64,000 nt of DNA from Saccharothrix australiensis (GCF_003634935.1 NZ_RBXO01000001.1:1327501-1391500); one strand, 5' to 3'. Positions 48,180 through 57,398 are shown, counted from the first letter of the stretch. A program made the numbers and translations. The notes: a model not told the origin generated them from the letters alone.

Positions 48180-49518
48180 GGCCGGGCGCCGGCGGCGGGC
48201 CCCCGTCCCAGCGGGCCAGCCGCCGCGCCTTGCCGGTCTCGGGGCGCGGCAGGGCGCCGGGCGGTGCGACGACGACCCGGCACGTGAGGCCCAGGCGTTC
48301 CCGCAGCGCGGCGGTCAGGTCGCGGCGCACGCCCTCGGCCGGGTGGCCGTCCGCCCCCTCGGCGGGCCGGCCGTCCGTTCCCTCGCCGCCGGTCGGGTGG
48401 CCCTCGACGACCACCCACAGCTCCGGGCGTTCCCGGCGGTCCTCCACCACGAGGTAGTGCGGGCCCACGCGGGGATCGGCGAGCAGCACGCCCTCGATCT
48501 CGCTGGGGAACACGTTGACGCCGCGCACGACGAGCATGTCGTCCCTGCGCCCCAACACCTTGCTCATCCGGCGCAGGGTCCGCGGGCTGCCCGGTGCGGG
48601 TGGGGCCAGCGTCGCCACGTCGCCGGACCGGTAGCGCAGCAACGGCATCCCGGTCTTGGTCAGCGTGGTGAACACCAACTCGCCCGGCGTGCCGTCCGGC
48701 ACCGGGACACCGTCCGGGTCGACGGCCTCCACCAGGAAGTGGTCCTCGGCGACGTTCAACATCCCTTGCGAGTCCAGTGATTCGCACGCCACACCGGGCC
48801 CGATGACCTCGGAGAGCCCGTAGATGTCGAGCGCGCGGAGCCCCAGCAACCCCTCGATCTTCGCGCGCATCCCGTCCGTCCACGGCTCGGCGCCGAACAC
48901 GCCGACGCGGAAGGCCGGCTCGACCCCGCCGCGCCGCAACGCCTCCCCGAGGTGGATGGCGTAGGAAGGCGTGCAGCACAACACATCCGGGCGCAGGTCG
49001 GCGATCAACCGCACCTGCCGCTCGGTCATCCCGCCCGACATGGGCAGCACGGCGGCCCCCAACCGCATCCCGCCGTGGTGCACCCCCAGCCCGCCCGTGA
49101 ACAGCCCGTAGCCGTACGCGTTGTGGATGCGACTGCGGGAGGTCGCGCCCGCGCCGCCCAGGGCGCGGGCCATGACGGAGGCCCAGACGTCGACGTCGTG
49201 GGCCGTGTAGGGGACCAGCGTGGGCCGCCCACCGGTGCCGGACGAGCCGTGGACGCAGACGATCCGATCGTCCACCTGGAACCCCGTCGGGTAGTGCTCC
49301 CAGAGGTCCTGCTTGGTCACGAACGGCAACCGCGCCAGGTCGTCCAACGACACCTGACGCGCGTCCCGAACCCCGACGTCCCGCAACCGACCGGCCTGCA
49401 CCCCGTCGGCCGCCAACAACCGCCCCACCAGCGCGCGCAGGCGACGTTCCTGCACGCCCCGACGAACCTCCGGCCGGACGCCTTCGGCATCCGGCTCGAC
49501 CAACGGTGATCCACCCAT
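48172..49518 (-). CDS. PaaK-like AMP-forming acyl-CoA ligase
   Basis: A 448-residue adenylate-forming enzyme of the phenylacetate-CoA ligase branch. The ATP loop is VHGSSGTGGRPTLVPYTA near residues 89-106, DIYGLSEVIGPGVA near residue 224, and the C-terminal hinge YRSGDVATL with GRRDDMLVVRGVNVFPSEIE near residue 320. It activates an aryl or acyl acid; the exact substrate is unknown. A 25-residue low-complexity insertion containing two DG(R/H)PAEG units lies near residue 382. No ring-hydroxylase or paa genes are adjacent. Confidence 0.88.
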   Translation of the reverse strand: MGGSPLVEPDAEGVRPEVRRGVQERRLRALVGRLLAADGVQAGRLRDVGVRDARQVSLDDLARLPFVTKQDLWEHYPTGFQVDDRIVCVHGSSGTGGRPTLVPYTAHDVDVWASVMARALGGAGATSRSRIHNAYGYGLFTGGLGVHHGGMRLGAAVLPMSGGMTERQVRLIADLRPDVLCCTPSYAIHLGEALRRGGVEPAFRVGVFGAEPWTDGMRAKIEGLLGLRALDIYGLSEVIGPGVACESLDSQGMLNVAEDHFLVEAVDPDGVPVPDGTPGELVFTTLTKTGMPLLRYRSGDVATLAPPAPGSPRTLRRMSKVLGRRDDMLVVRGVNVFPSEIEGVLLADPRVGPHYLVVEDRRERPELWVVVEGHPTGGEGTDGRPAEGADGHPAEGVRRDLTAALRERLGLTCRVVVAPPGALPRPETGKARRLARWDGGPPPAPGLT

Positions 49519-49640
49519 GCACCCCGGTCTAGCAGGCCGAACGCGCCCCCGGTACCCCCGATTTCCACCCTGACGGGGGGATGTTGTACGGTATTGCCAC
49601 ACGAGAACGGCGGGGTTGACCACCGGGAACGTGACTGCAC

Positions 49641-49713
49641 GGGGCTGTGGCGCAGCTGGTAGCGCATCACACTGGCAGTGTGAGGGTCAGGGGTTCGAGT
49701 CCCCTCAGCTCCA
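49641..49713 (+). tRNA. tRNA-Ala (GGC)
   Basis: A 73-nt cloverleaf: acceptor ggggctg pairs with cagctcc (with one G-T pair); anticodon arm tcaca-ctggcag-tgtga gives anticodon GGC; the T arm is ggggttcgagtcccc. CCA is not encoded. The gene stands at the border between core and accessory sequence, a usual place for integration. Confidence 0.93.
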
Positions 49714-50058
49714 CAAGTTAATGGTTCGTCTGATTCGCCCGCTGACCTGCGGTAATGCAGGTGGCGGGCGATCTTGCGTTTGTGTCCGTTCTGGATCAGA
49801 CCTGCCGATCTGGAGCAAATCTGGAGCAGGCGGTCAATCCGCACGAAATTCGTCAGCTGTGTGCTCCAGCTCTCACTAACCCAGCTGGGTGGATCTGCTT
49901 CGGTCGCCGTGGCCGCGGTCATGTTCGGCACCGGTGTGACTCCTTGGTGGCTTCGCTGTCGTGTGGTGGACAACGGGCGGCGGTTTGTTCGTTTTCGATA
50001 ACGGCGGCTGTGGCTGCTGCTACATTGCGACACCAGGCGGTAGCAGGGGGTGACGTGG
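49714..50058. other. Non-coding border region downstream of tRNA-Ala
   Basis: Holds a hairpin gcccgctgacctgc / gcaggtggcgggc (about 49738-49770) that may terminate the tRNA transcript, and lower-GC sequence (e.g. ctggagcaaatctggagcag). No gene on either strand is convincing; minus-strand frames crossing the tRNA are artefacts. Confidence 0.5.
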
Positions 50059-50430
50059 ATGGGGGCTCCTGGTCGGGGCTATGCGCTCGATCCGGGCGAG
50101 TTCGAGCAGTTGAAGGCCAGTCTCAGAGCGGCTGGAGAGGCGTTGGGGCTACAGGACTTCCGAGCCAAGGCCAGCCTCGAGGGCAGCATGACGGTGCAGT
50201 CCGTGAGCCCGCACGAGAACATCGAGGAGACCGTTGACGAGGTGATCCTGGCGTTGACGAAGTTCGTCGATCAGGACTACGCCCGGACAAGTCAGGCCGT
50301 GCAGGACTTCATCAACCGGGTCCACACCACGATCGAGACGGCGATCGACGGCGTCCATCGGACGCAGCAGGAGTACGTGGGGGCCGAGAAGCTCATCGGT
50401 GAAGGGCTCCGCCGGATTCACCCGGAATGA
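50059..50430 (+). CDS. Type VII secretion-associated helical protein (EspC/WXG-like)
   Basis: A 123-residue all-helical protein beginning MGAPGRGYALDPGEFEQLKA. The L-D-P-x-E-L/F start and the long amphipathic helices resemble the ESX-1 secretion-associated (EspC-like) proteins that head small gene sets in Pseudonocardiales. ATG 50059 has a purine-rich site (caggggg) about 8 nt upstream; GTG 50050 is possible. The next gene follows after 16 nt. No ESX ATPase is encoded in the window, so any export would use machinery elsewhere. Confidence 0.6.
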   Translation: MGAPGRGYALDPGEFEQLKASLRAAGEALGLQDFRAKASLEGSMTVQSVSPHENIEETVDEVILALTKFVDQDYARTSQAVQDFINRVHTTIETAIDGVHRTQQEYVGAEKLIGEGLRRIHPE

Positions 50431-50446
50431 CCAGGGGGAGGAGCAC

Positions 50447-51099
50447 GTGGGCTTTCTTCAGACCGTGATCACGGACTCATTGCTGTCGGACGCGGGGGAA
50501 ATCGACGGGTTCGCGGCCCGGCACGCTCCCGGTCTGCCGTCCATCCAGGCCACCTTGAGGGTGATCAGGGACATCGACCCGGAGTCGTTCCGCCAGACGG
50601 GCGGGACGTGTGGGGCACCGGGCAATCCGACGGGGCGGATCAGCTCGGCAAAGCGATCGACGGCTGCGTGAAGGGCTTGGAGACGGCGGCCAACCAGGCT
50701 TCGGCGTGGACCGGTGAGGCGAGCAACGCCTATACCGAGCGAATCGATCGGATGAAGCAGGCGCTGAGCGAGATGCGCAAGCCCGCCCACGACGTCGGTC
50801 AGGCACTGGTCGACCTCGCCGACGGCTTCGAGTTCAAGGCTTCGGACATGTGGAACAACATCTGGAGCGCCATCGGGTTCGCGGTCGGCATCATCGGTGT
50901 CATCGCGGGCATCATCGTCGGTCTGACCGGGATCGGCGCCGTCGTGGGACTGATCCTGGGGATCCTCGGCGTCCTGGTGGGCTTGGCCGCGTGGTGGCAC
51001 TCGCAGAAGTTCAAGGCCGACGAGCAGATCGCCAAGTGCGCCGAGGCGTCCGCCGACGCTACCAAGGCGATGGAGTCACTGGGCAAGCTGCAGCCCTAG
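50447..51099 (+). pseudogene. Frameshifted WXG-like protein with C-terminal membrane segments
   Basis: The first frame (GTG 50447) encodes a 50-residue start, GFLQTVITDSLLSDAGEIDG to DIDPESFRQTGG. The second frame continues DVWGTGQSDGADQLGKAIDG through SAWTGEASNAYTERIDRMKQ to two membrane segments (GFAVGIIGVIAGIIVGL and AVVGLILGILGVLVGLA). One missing base near 50603-50610 explains the break. The W-T-G motif and helices fit the WXG100 superfamily. Either a recent pseudogene or a sequencing error; the flanking genes are intact. Confidence 0.65.
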
Positions 51100-51107
51100 G
51101 AGGGGAC

Positions 51108-51518
51108 GTGGACCCGCAGGAGATGGTCGCACAGGCGCAGGAACGTTTCGCCAAGATCAGGCGCGACCCGGAGAAGGCGCTGTTCAGCCAGCACAAAGGT
51201 GTGTCACCCAGCGGTGCGGTCACGGTGTGGGTGGACATGATGGGCAAGCTCGTCCGCGTGCACATCGCTCCCAACACCCTTTATGAGGGTGGAGAACCCT
51301 GGTTGACCGAGGAGTTCATGGCGGCGCACGAGGCGGCCAAGCGGGCTGCCGAGGTGCTCGACTTCAACATGGCCGACCTCGCGCGTGAACTCGACGACGC
51401 GCTGGCGTTGAAGCAGCACGTCACCGCTGCTCCCGAGCTGCCGTCGGTTGAACGGCGCCCCACCGCACGTCGCCCTGATGACGACGAGTGGTTCGAGAAC
51501 CGGAGTCACCTGCGCTGA
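51108..51518 (+). CDS. YbaB/EbfC family protein
   Basis: A 136-residue protein with the YbaB fold layout: an N-terminal helix (MVAQAQERFAKI), a beta sheet (SPSGAVTVWVDMMGKLVRVH near residue 32) and a long C-terminal helix (FMAAHEAAKRAAEVLDF). The C-terminus is acidic/basic and disordered. Such YbaB-like proteins are common in actinobacterial type VII-related gene sets. The GTG start with aggagg just before it implies coupling with the preceding gene. Confidence 0.75.
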   Translation: MDPQEMVAQAQERFAKIRRDPEKALFSQHKGVSPSGAVTVWVDMMGKLVRVHIAPNTLYEGGEPWLTEEFMAAHEAAKRAAEVLDFNMADLARELDDALALKQHVTAAPELPSVERRPTARRPDDDEWFENRSHLR

Positions 51519-51519
51519 C

Positions 51520-51858
51520 ATGTCGCGACCACACATGAACGACCGCGGCCTCGCCGTGTCGTGCGCACTGGTCTTCGCGATCCTCCTGGGAGTCGTGGCG
51601 CTCGGTTTCGCCCAGATCGCGTCGACTTACCAGTGGTGCGAGGGCGATGCGGCAGGGCAACTGGCGTCGATCCGGGCGGTGGCTGAGCTGCGCCTTGACG
51701 CAACACCGGCCGTTGTTTGCCGAAGCGGTGAGGTGACCGTGGAGTTGCCGATCGCGCCGGCTGTCGCCGTCGTGGCGTTCGCCGTGGTCGGCATGGCGAT
51801 CAGCCTCGTCACAGTCGTCGTCACCGCCCGGCGGGTTCGTGCTGCCAAACGGCGTTGA
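51520..51858 (+). CDS. Small two-helix membrane protein
   Basis: A 112-residue protein with transmembrane helices at about residues 11-33 and 79-101 and an extracytoplasmic loop holding two cysteines (QWCEGD and VVCRSG), which could form a disulfide. ATG 51520 directly follows the YbaB-like gene stop; ATG 51535 is an alternative. No family recognised. Its place in the gene set suggests an accessory or immunity role, which is only inferred. Confidence 0.6.
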   Translation: MSRPHMNDRGLAVSCALVFAILLGVVALGFAQIASTYQWCEGDAAGQLASIRAVAELRLDATPAVVCRSGEVTVELPIAPAVAVVAFAVVGMAISLVTVVVTARRVRAAKRR

Positions 51859-52210
51859 CGGCGAGAACGGCCACTTCGGTGGTTCATTCAGCGCACCGGC
51901 TGGGGGACCCGCCAAAGAATCGTCCGTCGGAGTTGAACTTCGACTCGGTTCCTTGCTAGTTGTGGACTCGGTTCCCCAAAACGGAGTATGGCGCGAAAGC
52001 CGTCAATTCATCTTCGACGGAGGGGTGCTCACGCCCGAGCAGGTCACCGCCCTCAAGGCTCACGATCAGGAGCTTGACGGCTTGAAGTTCCTCTCGCTCG
52101 ACTCGGCTGCTCCACACATTCACCCATCGCTGTACCGGAGGCTTCAACTGGCCATCGAAGCGGCTGACTCCGGGCGAACTGTCTATGCGGAGTTCGGTCG
52201 AGCGCTGTAG
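51839..52210 (+). CDS. Unassigned 123-residue protein at the end of the type VII-like set
   Basis: The frame starts at 51839 and overlaps the membrane-protein gene by 20 nt. The convincing part is from about residue 30 on: LRLGSLLVVDSVPQNGVWRE, then GGVLTPEQVTALKAHDQELD and a final helix RRLQLAIEAADSGRTVYAEF. GC content drops after 51,900. No family is recognised. It could be an immunity or adaptor protein; the evidence is positional only. Confidence 0.45.
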   Translation: MLPNGVDGENGHFGGSFSAPAGGPAKESSVGVELRLGSLLVVDSVPQNGVWRESRQFIFDGGVLTPEQVTALKAHDQELDGLKFLSLDSAAPHIHPSLYRRLQLAIEAADSGRTVYAEFGRAL

Positions 52211-52224
52211 CTGTGTTCAGAGTT

Positions 52225-52385
52225 TCTTTTCTTCATCAAGAGACTAAAGAAGCGCTCGCCGCGCGGCAGGCCAGCAGGATGACCAGGACGGCACCCCCGG
52301 TTCGGCTATCAGCGTGGGACGGGCTTCGTATCATCCCGCCGACCTCCCCGAGGGCAACCACACGTGTCAAGGGGGCGGTCCCGGT
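52225..52385. repeat. Fragments of the nested-palindrome element
   Basis: taaagaagcgctcgccgcgc followed by ggcaggcc (52246-52273) matches 37208-37235 with few changes. cgagggcaaccacacgtgtc and aagggggcg (52351-52379) resembles the arm at about 36973-36998. The copy is incomplete and abuts the truncated IS110 gene, so a transposition event probably cut it. Confidence 0.6.
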
Positions 52386-52944
52386 CCGACAGTCGGGACA
52401 GGATCTCCAGCACCGCCGGGTGGGTGATGCGGGGGCCGATGGCGCGTTCGAGTGCGGGGTGGACGCCGGTGAGCAGGCCGCGGATGCGGTTGGCGATCCG
52501 GGTGGCCTCGCCGGCCAGGTCGTCGTCGAACCCGACCAGCACGTCCAGCTCCGCCAGGGCGTCGTCACCGACGTCGACCGGGCGCAGGGTGTGCGGCAGG
52601 CTCCGGGCGGCGTCGGCGATGACGAACGCGTCGCGGGCGTCGGTCTTGGCCCGGCCGGGGTAGAGGTCGGCGATGCGGCGCATGGCCAGACCGGGCAGGT
52701 AGGCCACCCGGTGACCGGCCGCGCGGGCCACCGCGACCGGCAGCGCCCCGATCGTGGCGGGTTGGTCGACCACCACCAGCAGCGGCCCGTGGACGGCGAG
52801 CTTGTCGAACAACGCGCGCAGCTTCGGTTCGCTGTTGGGCAGCGGTGCGTCGTGCAGCCGCTTCCCGGCGGGGTCCAGGCCCACGGCGTGGTGTTCGCCC
52901 TTGCCCACGTCCAGGCCGAGGAACACCCCGAAAGTACTGGTCAT
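52309..52944 (-). pseudogene. IS110 family transposase, C-terminally truncated
   Basis: The frame from ATG 52944 gives the IS110 N-terminal DEDD domain: GVFLGLDVGKGEHHAVGLDP near residue 5, then GRAKTDARDAFVIADAARSL near residue 96 and the helix GEATRIANRIRGLLTGVHPA. The C-terminal half with the Ser-containing transposase_20 domain is missing. Recognisable IS110 sequence ends near 52376, where palindrome-element sequence begins. A run of ten C residues lies upstream near 53088. Confidence 0.8.
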
Positions 52945-53151
52945 CGGTCGTGCCGTTCGTTCGTCGCGGGTGGTCGCGCGGTGGGCATCGCAGGCCGGCA
53001 CCCACGTTACGACGAGACCTGCCCGGCGGGCGGCCGTGTCCCTATCAGCGGTCCGGCGATGCCACCGGGTCCGGTGACACCACCCCCCCCCGGATCATGC
53101 CTTCGGCTGGGGGCGTCAGTCATGCCGGACCCGGCGACCACAACTCCTTGA

Positions 53152-53645
53152 TCAGGAGCTACGAAAAAGGTAACGGGGGCTCGCCGACCGGCCCAAGCGT
53201 GGTCGACCGGGGCAAGACCGGCTCCAGGATCCACGTGCTGACCGAGCGCGGCGGCCTGCCGCTGGTCACCGGCGTCTCCGGCACCCACACCCACGACAGC
53301 CAAGCACTCAAACCCCTGGTCAGAGGCATCCCCGCGATCCGCACCCCGCACGGACGCCGCCGACGCCGCCCGCACAAACCGCACGGCGACAAGACCTACG
53401 ACGCCGATCACCCGCGCGACTGGTTACGCGCACGAGGCATCCTCCCGCGCATCGCCCGCACCGGACGCGACACCGGCACCCACCTGGGACGCCACCGATG
53501 GGTCGTCGAACGGACACTGGCCTGGCTCACCGGCTACCGGCGCCTCACTCGCCGCCACGAACGCCACGCCACCCTGTTCGCCGCATTCCTCAGCCTCGCC
53601 GCCACCCTCACCTGCTGGAAACGCCTCACCAAACCCACATCAGAC
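53152..53645 (+). pseudogene. IS5 family transposase, C-terminal part
   Basis: The frame reads GPSVVDRGKTGSRIHVLTER and GGLPLVTGVSGTHTHDSQAL, then HLGRHRWVVERTLAWLTGYR and a final helix to LTCWKRLTK. This is the second half of an IS5-type DDE transposase with the last catalytic Glu in RWVVERT. The N-terminal third is absent and no start codon fits. It ends directly beside the DruA-family gene terminus on the other strand. Confidence 0.8.
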
Positions 53646-53651
53646 ACGTCC

Positions 53652-55631
53652 TTAATACAACTCCAATTGCTCATACTCGCCGGGCAGGAGTGGCACAACA
53701 GGCAGCACGACACGCGCACCATGGCTGACCGGTCGCGTCGTCTGATTCGCCGTGACCGCTGCCAACACGTCTGTCCGCCTGCTGCGTGGGGCCAACCAGC
53801 GGCGCATCCACCACGCCGAGATCGACTCAACATTTCCGTTGCTGGAACGCCAGCGAAACTTGTAACTCGGCTCTGCATCGGCGCCAAGCAGGTACGGCAA
53901 CAGATTGTTCACCAGACTGATACCGTAAATGATGCGCTGACGCCCGTGCTGCAGCAGGACATCAGACGGCCATCGCAACAGGTCAAACCCGTGACGCACC
54001 TTGCGGAACTTGGGGTTCACCCCCTCACCGAAAATGCTGTTGACTCGCGCACCTCCAGCGGTCTGCTCCGCAAGGCGGACCAACGCTCGCACTGACTCAG
54101 CAGACAGGTGTGACGTTCCGAACGACTTCGATCGACCCAACTGTCGGAATTCAATAGACGAGGAGCCGCCCAGGACCTCTGGCGGAATTCGGATCCGGTT
54201 GTACTGGCTAGCACCTGAGCCGTAGAGCGATGTCGTGCCTATAAACACGAGATTGGACCGCCGACGGATCGGCCTACCGGCCATCGAAGAAGCAATTTCG
54301 CTTGCATAGCTCGAATAACGCTGCTTGTATGCTTTCACTACTGTAGGGCTGACGGCCAACATACTGACCAGCTTGCCACCCAGCAATGAGTTGTACGGAG
54401 CTACAGCTCCGCAGACCGTGAGATCGGCGATCTCAGTGCCCACCGCGTCAGCTTTGGCACGCCGCAGCACGGATACAATCGCCCTTCGTGCTTTGGGGTC
54501 CTCGAGTGCACGGGACAGCCCTGAGCGCGTTGGCTTCGGATATAGATATGGCGCGAGCGCTTGCCGGGCACCAAGCAGGTCCGCCAACGCCAAACATCGC
54601 TTGCTGCGGAAGAGGTCCAACTCTGCACGCCGACGCCACGCGTCGACGTCATCAGCATCATGAAGTTTCTTGAACTCAGTCGGCTTGACGAATCGATGAT
54701 GATCGCGCCGTCGACTCTCGGCTTCCTTCAGCAGTCGCTCGATCGCGTCGGTGGTCGGGTTGTCCCACAGCGACGGCCAATAGAGGCCGTCCTTCACTAG
54801 GTCATCGACGTACAACTCATTCAGCGCGGTCTGTAGCCGAGCTGCGATCCAACGAGCCATTCGCAGAGTTGGGGTCGCACTCAGGTCCTCCAGGAACACT
54901 CCGGACTGCCAACCGATCCAGTCATCCCTCTCCGCTAGTTGCACGACGGCGCTACCAAGCGCTGCAATTCCAATGACTGGATGGAACGGGGCCGCACGAT
55001 CCCGAATCAAGATCATCAAAGTGCGTCCCGGAGTGCTGGTGTACTGGTTCGACCAGGTATGACGGAAGTACCGCCAAATATCCATGAGCTTGAACCCTGT
55101 TTGTGTACAGCGCTCACCTGTCACGATCTGCACGTACGGGTCGATTACCCTGCGCAGTTTTTTCGGGTCTGCGGCTGCACTGTCGTCAAGGGCTCGAAGT
55201 GCCGTCGCGAGCTCCTTTCCGTCACGCATAAGACTGAAGATCGATACGAATTTCCCGTCGAACTCCCGGGGCTTCTCCATGGCAACGACGAACCGCCGCA
55301 CCGATGGGACCGCCAGTTGTTCATCCCGTTTGATGAGCTCCTGGCGCCGGACTCGGCGCTTTTCCTCTACCGGATCACCGACGCCCAACGGAGGTGCAAC
55401 GGAAACTTCGTCACCATTGACTTGCACATTCCAACCTTGGCCGACAAGGTCGAGTAGTACATGAGTCGCGGCTGTGAGTGCAGCATTATCGCGAGCAAGA
55501 CACCGTTCGCGCGCCTTTTCAGGCACCAAGCCCCCAACGCCCGCTAGCGCTCGACCAAGAGTTGCGAAAGCACGTCGTTCGGCAGCGCGACACCCTGGCG
55601 GACACGGCAACGGATACCAAGTCTTGGTCAT
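53652..55631 (-). CDS. DruA-family (DUF4338) protein, candidate defence component
   Basis: A 659-residue protein. The DUF4338/DruA core is recognisable by LGSAVVQLAERDDWIGW near residue 225, with VAPYNSLLGGKLVSMLAVSP near residue 405. After it comes GTTSLYGSGASQYNRIRIPP near residue 460 and RVNSIFGEGVNPKFRK near residue 525. DruA is one component of Druantia type I; its biochemical activity is not established. GC content is well below the host's. ATG 55631 lies 1 nt after the GHKL gene stop (tgacatg), so translation is coupled. DruB-E homologues are not visible in the window. Confidence 0.75.
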   Translation of the reverse strand: MTKTWYPLPCPPGCRAAERRAFATLGRALAGVGGLVPEKARERCLARDNAALTAATHVLLDLVGQGWNVQVNGDEVSVAPPLGVGDPVEEKRRVRRQELIKRDEQLAVPSVRRFVVAMEKPREFDGKFVSIFSLMRDGKELATALRALDDSAAADPKKLRRVIDPYVQIVTGERCTQTGFKLMDIWRYFRHTWSNQYTSTPGRTLMILIRDRAAPFHPVIGIAALGSAVVQLAERDDWIGWQSGVFLEDLSATPTLRMARWIAARLQTALNELYVDDLVKDGLYWPSLWDNPTTDAIERLLKEAESRRRDHHRFVKPTEFKKLHDADDVDAWRRRAELDLFRSKRCLALADLLGARQALAPYLYPKPTRSGLSRALEDPKARRAIVSVLRRAKADAVGTEIADLTVCGAVAPYNSLLGGKLVSMLAVSPTVVKAYKQRYSSYASEIASSMAGRPIRRRSNLVFIGTTSLYGSGASQYNRIRIPPEVLGGSSSIEFRQLGRSKSFGTSHLSAESVRALVRLAEQTAGGARVNSIFGEGVNPKFRKVRHGFDLLRWPSDVLLQHGRQRIIYGISLVNNLLPYLLGADAEPSYKFRWRSSNGNVESISAWWMRRWLAPRSRRTDVLAAVTANQTTRPVSHGARVVLPVVPLLPGEYEQLELY

Positions 55632-55632
55632 G

Positions 55633-57156
55633 TCAGGCGTTCATGAAAGTAGCGAGTACATCGGCCGATGTCTGGCGCAGTTGCTGCGCATGCCCTCGCT
55701 CCACTTGCCGTTGCAGCGTGGCTTCAGCACGGGCAGATGCAAGGACAGTAAGCGCAACCTGGCGCGCAAGATCGTGATCCCTGCCCGATTCACTCATCGC
55801 TAGCGGACCGTAAAGATCGCGATACCAAGGATGCTTGGTATTTAGCAGAACGACGACCTGTCGGTCACGTACGACTACCTCGTACGCGCTCATCGTAGGC
55901 AACTCCGCAGCGGCGATTTGGTATGGAGCCTCATGCCGGATCAAGCCGTCCACCAGCACCTTTATTTCCTCTGGGATAGGTCGACGTCCACGCGGCAACG
56001 ATGGTAACGACGCATCCGCGCGCGCTGCCTGCTGCTCCGCAGCACTCAGCGGCTCGGTAGCCTTGACCAGAAGGAATCGGTTGCGAACGCGGCTATTCAA
56101 TGCTCGGGCGATCGTTTCCAGGTCTGGCGAGATGATTTCCCATAGCTCCGGCCGCGGCGAGATGGCTTGCTTGGCGTGAGTAATTCCAAACAGCTCATCG
56201 AGGATGGGATCAAACCTGATCTCGCATCGCCACCAATCGTCATAGTTCTCACGACGCTTTCCGCCCATGAAAAACCATCCACGATCGATCTCACGACTCG
56301 CACGTACAACCGATATCGGCGGACCAGCCGTCACGCCCATGGTCCGCTTCTCTTGAGCGGACAATGCGTGCCAGCGATCAACAGGAAGCTCGCTGAACGT
56401 GACCGAGATGGTGCCGACTGTGGACCCCACCGGAATCTCGTACAGAAGATCGTCTCCGAACTGTGTGCCACCGGCGATCTTGGACTGGGGCTGCAGGCAG
56501 AGGGGGTCATTCGCAACTACTGGTTGACCGTTCACTTGCAAGCTGACCCCGTCGGCGAGGAAATGTCGATAGATTCGGCCGAGATCATCTCTGAGCCTCC
56601 GGGCAAGCGCTGACGAACGCTTGTACTCTACCCTATCGCAGCGCATCAACCGCACCACCGTACCTGAATCCGTGTCTGGCACGAACCCCGGCCGTTCAAC
56701 AAGCTCGACAGGCGGCAGCACCGCAGCATCCGCGTTGACCAACTCGTCGATGTCCAGCCTCGACCAGAGGACACCAGTGCCGGGCCGCCACGTGTAGACT
56801 TCGACGCGACGACTGCGGCTCAGCGCACCGTTCGGCAACCCCATACCGTAGCGCCCTAGGGATGATCGATCGTTGAACCGACTCGTCCCACCAAAGGTCA
56901 GGGCCTCGGCGAGCGATTCGGCGTCCATACCACCGCCATCGTCGATCACCGTGATTTCAATTTGCCTATCGGCACTTCGCGCCGTTGCGGCTTCCACCTT
57001 GACGTGTCGTGCTCCGGCTTGCAACGAGTTGTCGATCAACTCCGCGATCGCAAGTCCCGTCGTCTTGTAGCCAGTATCACGGGTGGCAAAGAGAAAGTTG
57101 GCGGGGTCCACCAGCCTAGGCCGAACGGCCGGACCGCTGTCGACGCGCGTCGCCAT
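55633..57156 (-). CDS. GHKL ATPase (MORC/MutL/Hsp90-like)
   Basis: A 507-residue protein with an N-terminal GHKL ATPase domain: N-box AIAELIDNSLQAGA near residue 34, G1 box VIDDGGGMDAESL near residue 67, and glycine-rich G2 LGRYGMGLPNGALS near residue 99. The rest is a helical region without clear nuclease motif. Bacterial MORC/MutL-like ATPases occur in predicted restriction-type systems (described by Iyer and colleagues in 2008). ATG 57156 follows a ggaaggg site; an in-frame ATG at 57201 would add 15 residues. It is coupled to the DruA-family gene and has its promoter in or near IS debris. Confidence 0.82.
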   Translation of the reverse strand: MATRVDSGPAVRPRLVDPANFLFATRDTGYKTTGLAIAELIDNSLQAGARHVKVEAATARSADRQIEITVIDDGGGMDAESLAEALTFGGTSRFNDRSSLGRYGMGLPNGALSRSRRVEVYTWRPGTGVLWSRLDIDELVNADAAVLPPVELVERPGFVPDTDSGTVVRLMRCDRVEYKRSSALARRLRDDLGRIYRHFLADGVSLQVNGQPVVANDPLCLQPQSKIAGGTQFGDDLLYEIPVGSTVGTISVTFSELPVDRWHALSAQEKRTMGVTAGPPISVVRASREIDRGWFFMGGKRRENYDDWWRCEIRFDPILDELFGITHAKQAISPRPELWEIISPDLETIARALNSRVRNRFLLVKATEPLSAAEQQAARADASLPSLPRGRRPIPEEIKVLVDGLIRHEAPYQIAAAELPTMSAYEVVVRDRQVVVLLNTKHPWYRDLYGPLAMSESGRDHDLARQVALTVLASARAEATLQRQVERGHAQQLRQTSADVLATFMNA

Positions 57157-57398
57157 CAGTTTATCGCCCTTCCGCCAGCGTACTAGGTAGGCGATGATCA
57201 TACATCGGCGGTAATATGTAGCGTCGGCGCATCAGATGCGCGTCCCCGGAGAGACTACCTCGGTGCCCGGCGCAGTAACGTGACCGCGCGGCGACGAATC
57301 AGCATCGATACGCCCCCGCCTGAGTGTCCCGAGAAGCGTGCCAGTGCCGATCATCGATCGTCTCGACGACCTTGTGGTCCTAGCCCAGATCTTTCACG

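Noticed and set aside
49317..50033. Minus-strand protein frame spanning the tRNA-Ala gene
   Set aside because: Its middle is the antisense of the tRNA (the GTRTPDPHTASVM-type artefact), and no domain is present on either side.
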